36,946 nucleotides of DNA from CAZJHX01 sp964545715 (GTDB lineage: Bacteria > Myxococcota_A > UBA9042 > GCA-2863065), in assembly GCA_964545715.1 (NCBI GenBank), contig CAZJHX010000105.1, positions 1 through 36,946 of the forward strand, read 5' to 3'. A program made the position numbers and the translations under genes. The notes beneath the pieces were generated by a model. The model searched no databases, was not told the origin of the DNA, and saw only the letters and a list, made by a program, of their open reading frames with translations. Shown piece by piece: positions 36,723 through 36,946 of the stretch (position 1 is the first letter of the stretch; the number at the start of each line of letters is the position of its first letter).

Positions 36723-36946
36723 AGCGCCTCATCCTGGTTATGACGGCCCTCGTGGGCTTTGGCTGCGGCGGCGACGACGCCGATGAGCTGGCCGAACAGG
36801 CGGAGCTGAACGGCAAGTTCGACAATCCAAACGCCGAGCTGCTGGAGGGTCGCGAGGACCCGATCTCGTTGTGGCTGGGCGAGTCGATGGACGCGGACCA
36901 GGTCATCCGGGGTGACTATCGCACCGTGCTGGACGGCGTGGGCGCC
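36719..36946 (+). CDS. GGKFD-type lipoprotein, 5' part only
   Basis: The 76 visible codons start at ATG overlapping the previous stop (ATGA). MKRLILVMTALVGFGC is a lipoprotein signal (Cys16), followed by ELNGKFDNP (NGKFD at 31-35) and then REDPISLWLGESMDAD. The DPIS-x-WL element aligns with DPVAQWL and DPIANF of the two CxxCH proteins, so this gene probably belongs to that family. The haem motif would lie beyond the window edge. The gene is truncated by the window, not by mutation. Confidence 0.8.
   Translation, partial: MKRLILVMTALVGFGCGGDDADELAEQAELNGKFDNPNAELLEGREDPISLWLGESMDADQVIRGDYRTVLDGVGA

Noticed and set aside
1..36946. CRISPR arrays, insertion sequences, prophage, integrase
   Set aside because: No regularly spaced repeats were seen and no transposase, recombinase or phage gene was recognised on either strand. 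The only element-like structure is the inverted repeat at 1166-1338.

Overview
The window is GC-rich and almost fully coding. It looks like a Myxococcota/Bradymonadota-type (former deltaproteobacterial) genome. The grounds are the very high density of lipoproteins with Asp/Pro-rich linkers, Cys-rich CGDG-type segments, Kelch and fibrinogen-like secreted proteins, and a sigma-70 family factor with a long N-terminal extension. This lineage guess is inference; no rRNA or species marker is present.

Region 1 (1-2134): a minus-strand tRNA operon (Arg-TCT, His-GTG, Arg-TCG, Lys-CTT) with its own promoter and terminator, then a small plus-strand membrane protein gene. Next comes a scarred locus where the convergent junction between that gene and nuoN exists twice. 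A VapBC-type toxin-antitoxin pair and a 173-bp inverted repeat with about 60-bp arms lie between the two copies.

Region 2 (2128-10897, minus): respiratory complex I genes in the order nuoE-F-J-K-L-M-N, mostly overlapping or nearly abutting. nuoA-D and nuoG-I are absent from the window. NuoL is 960 residues because about 315 residues forming a predicted seven-bladed beta-propeller are inserted between two transmembrane helices near the conserved SKD motif.

Region 3 (10933-14854): amgK-murU, a cell-wall sugar (anhydro-MurNAc) recycling pair, divergent from nuoE, and convergent with murU a large sigma factor with about 390 N-terminal residues of unusual sequence.

Region 4 (14885-22503): envelope and secreted proteins. 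Two paralogous secreted proteins with fibrinogen-like GGGWTL modules bracket a BPI/TULIP-like lipoprotein and a lipoprotein of unknown function, followed by a Cys-rich Kelch lipoprotein.

Region 5 (22527-26214): a PP2C-type Ser/Thr phosphatase divergent from uvrA.

Region 6 (26269-36946, plus): a tightly packed run of at least seven lipoprotein genes behind a good sigma-70-like promoter. It encodes a PPC/Cys-rich lipoprotein, a metzincin-like lipoprotein, then five lipoproteins that share a motif (G/N)GKFD 15-18 residues after the lipidated Cys. Two of these have a single CxxCH haem-c motif followed by a conserved IM-x-E-x3-PW-x-HW element. Two others form a second paralogous Cys-rich family, and the fifth is cut by the window edge. 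This array is the best candidate here for an undescribed system; the NuoL propeller is the most unusual single gene.
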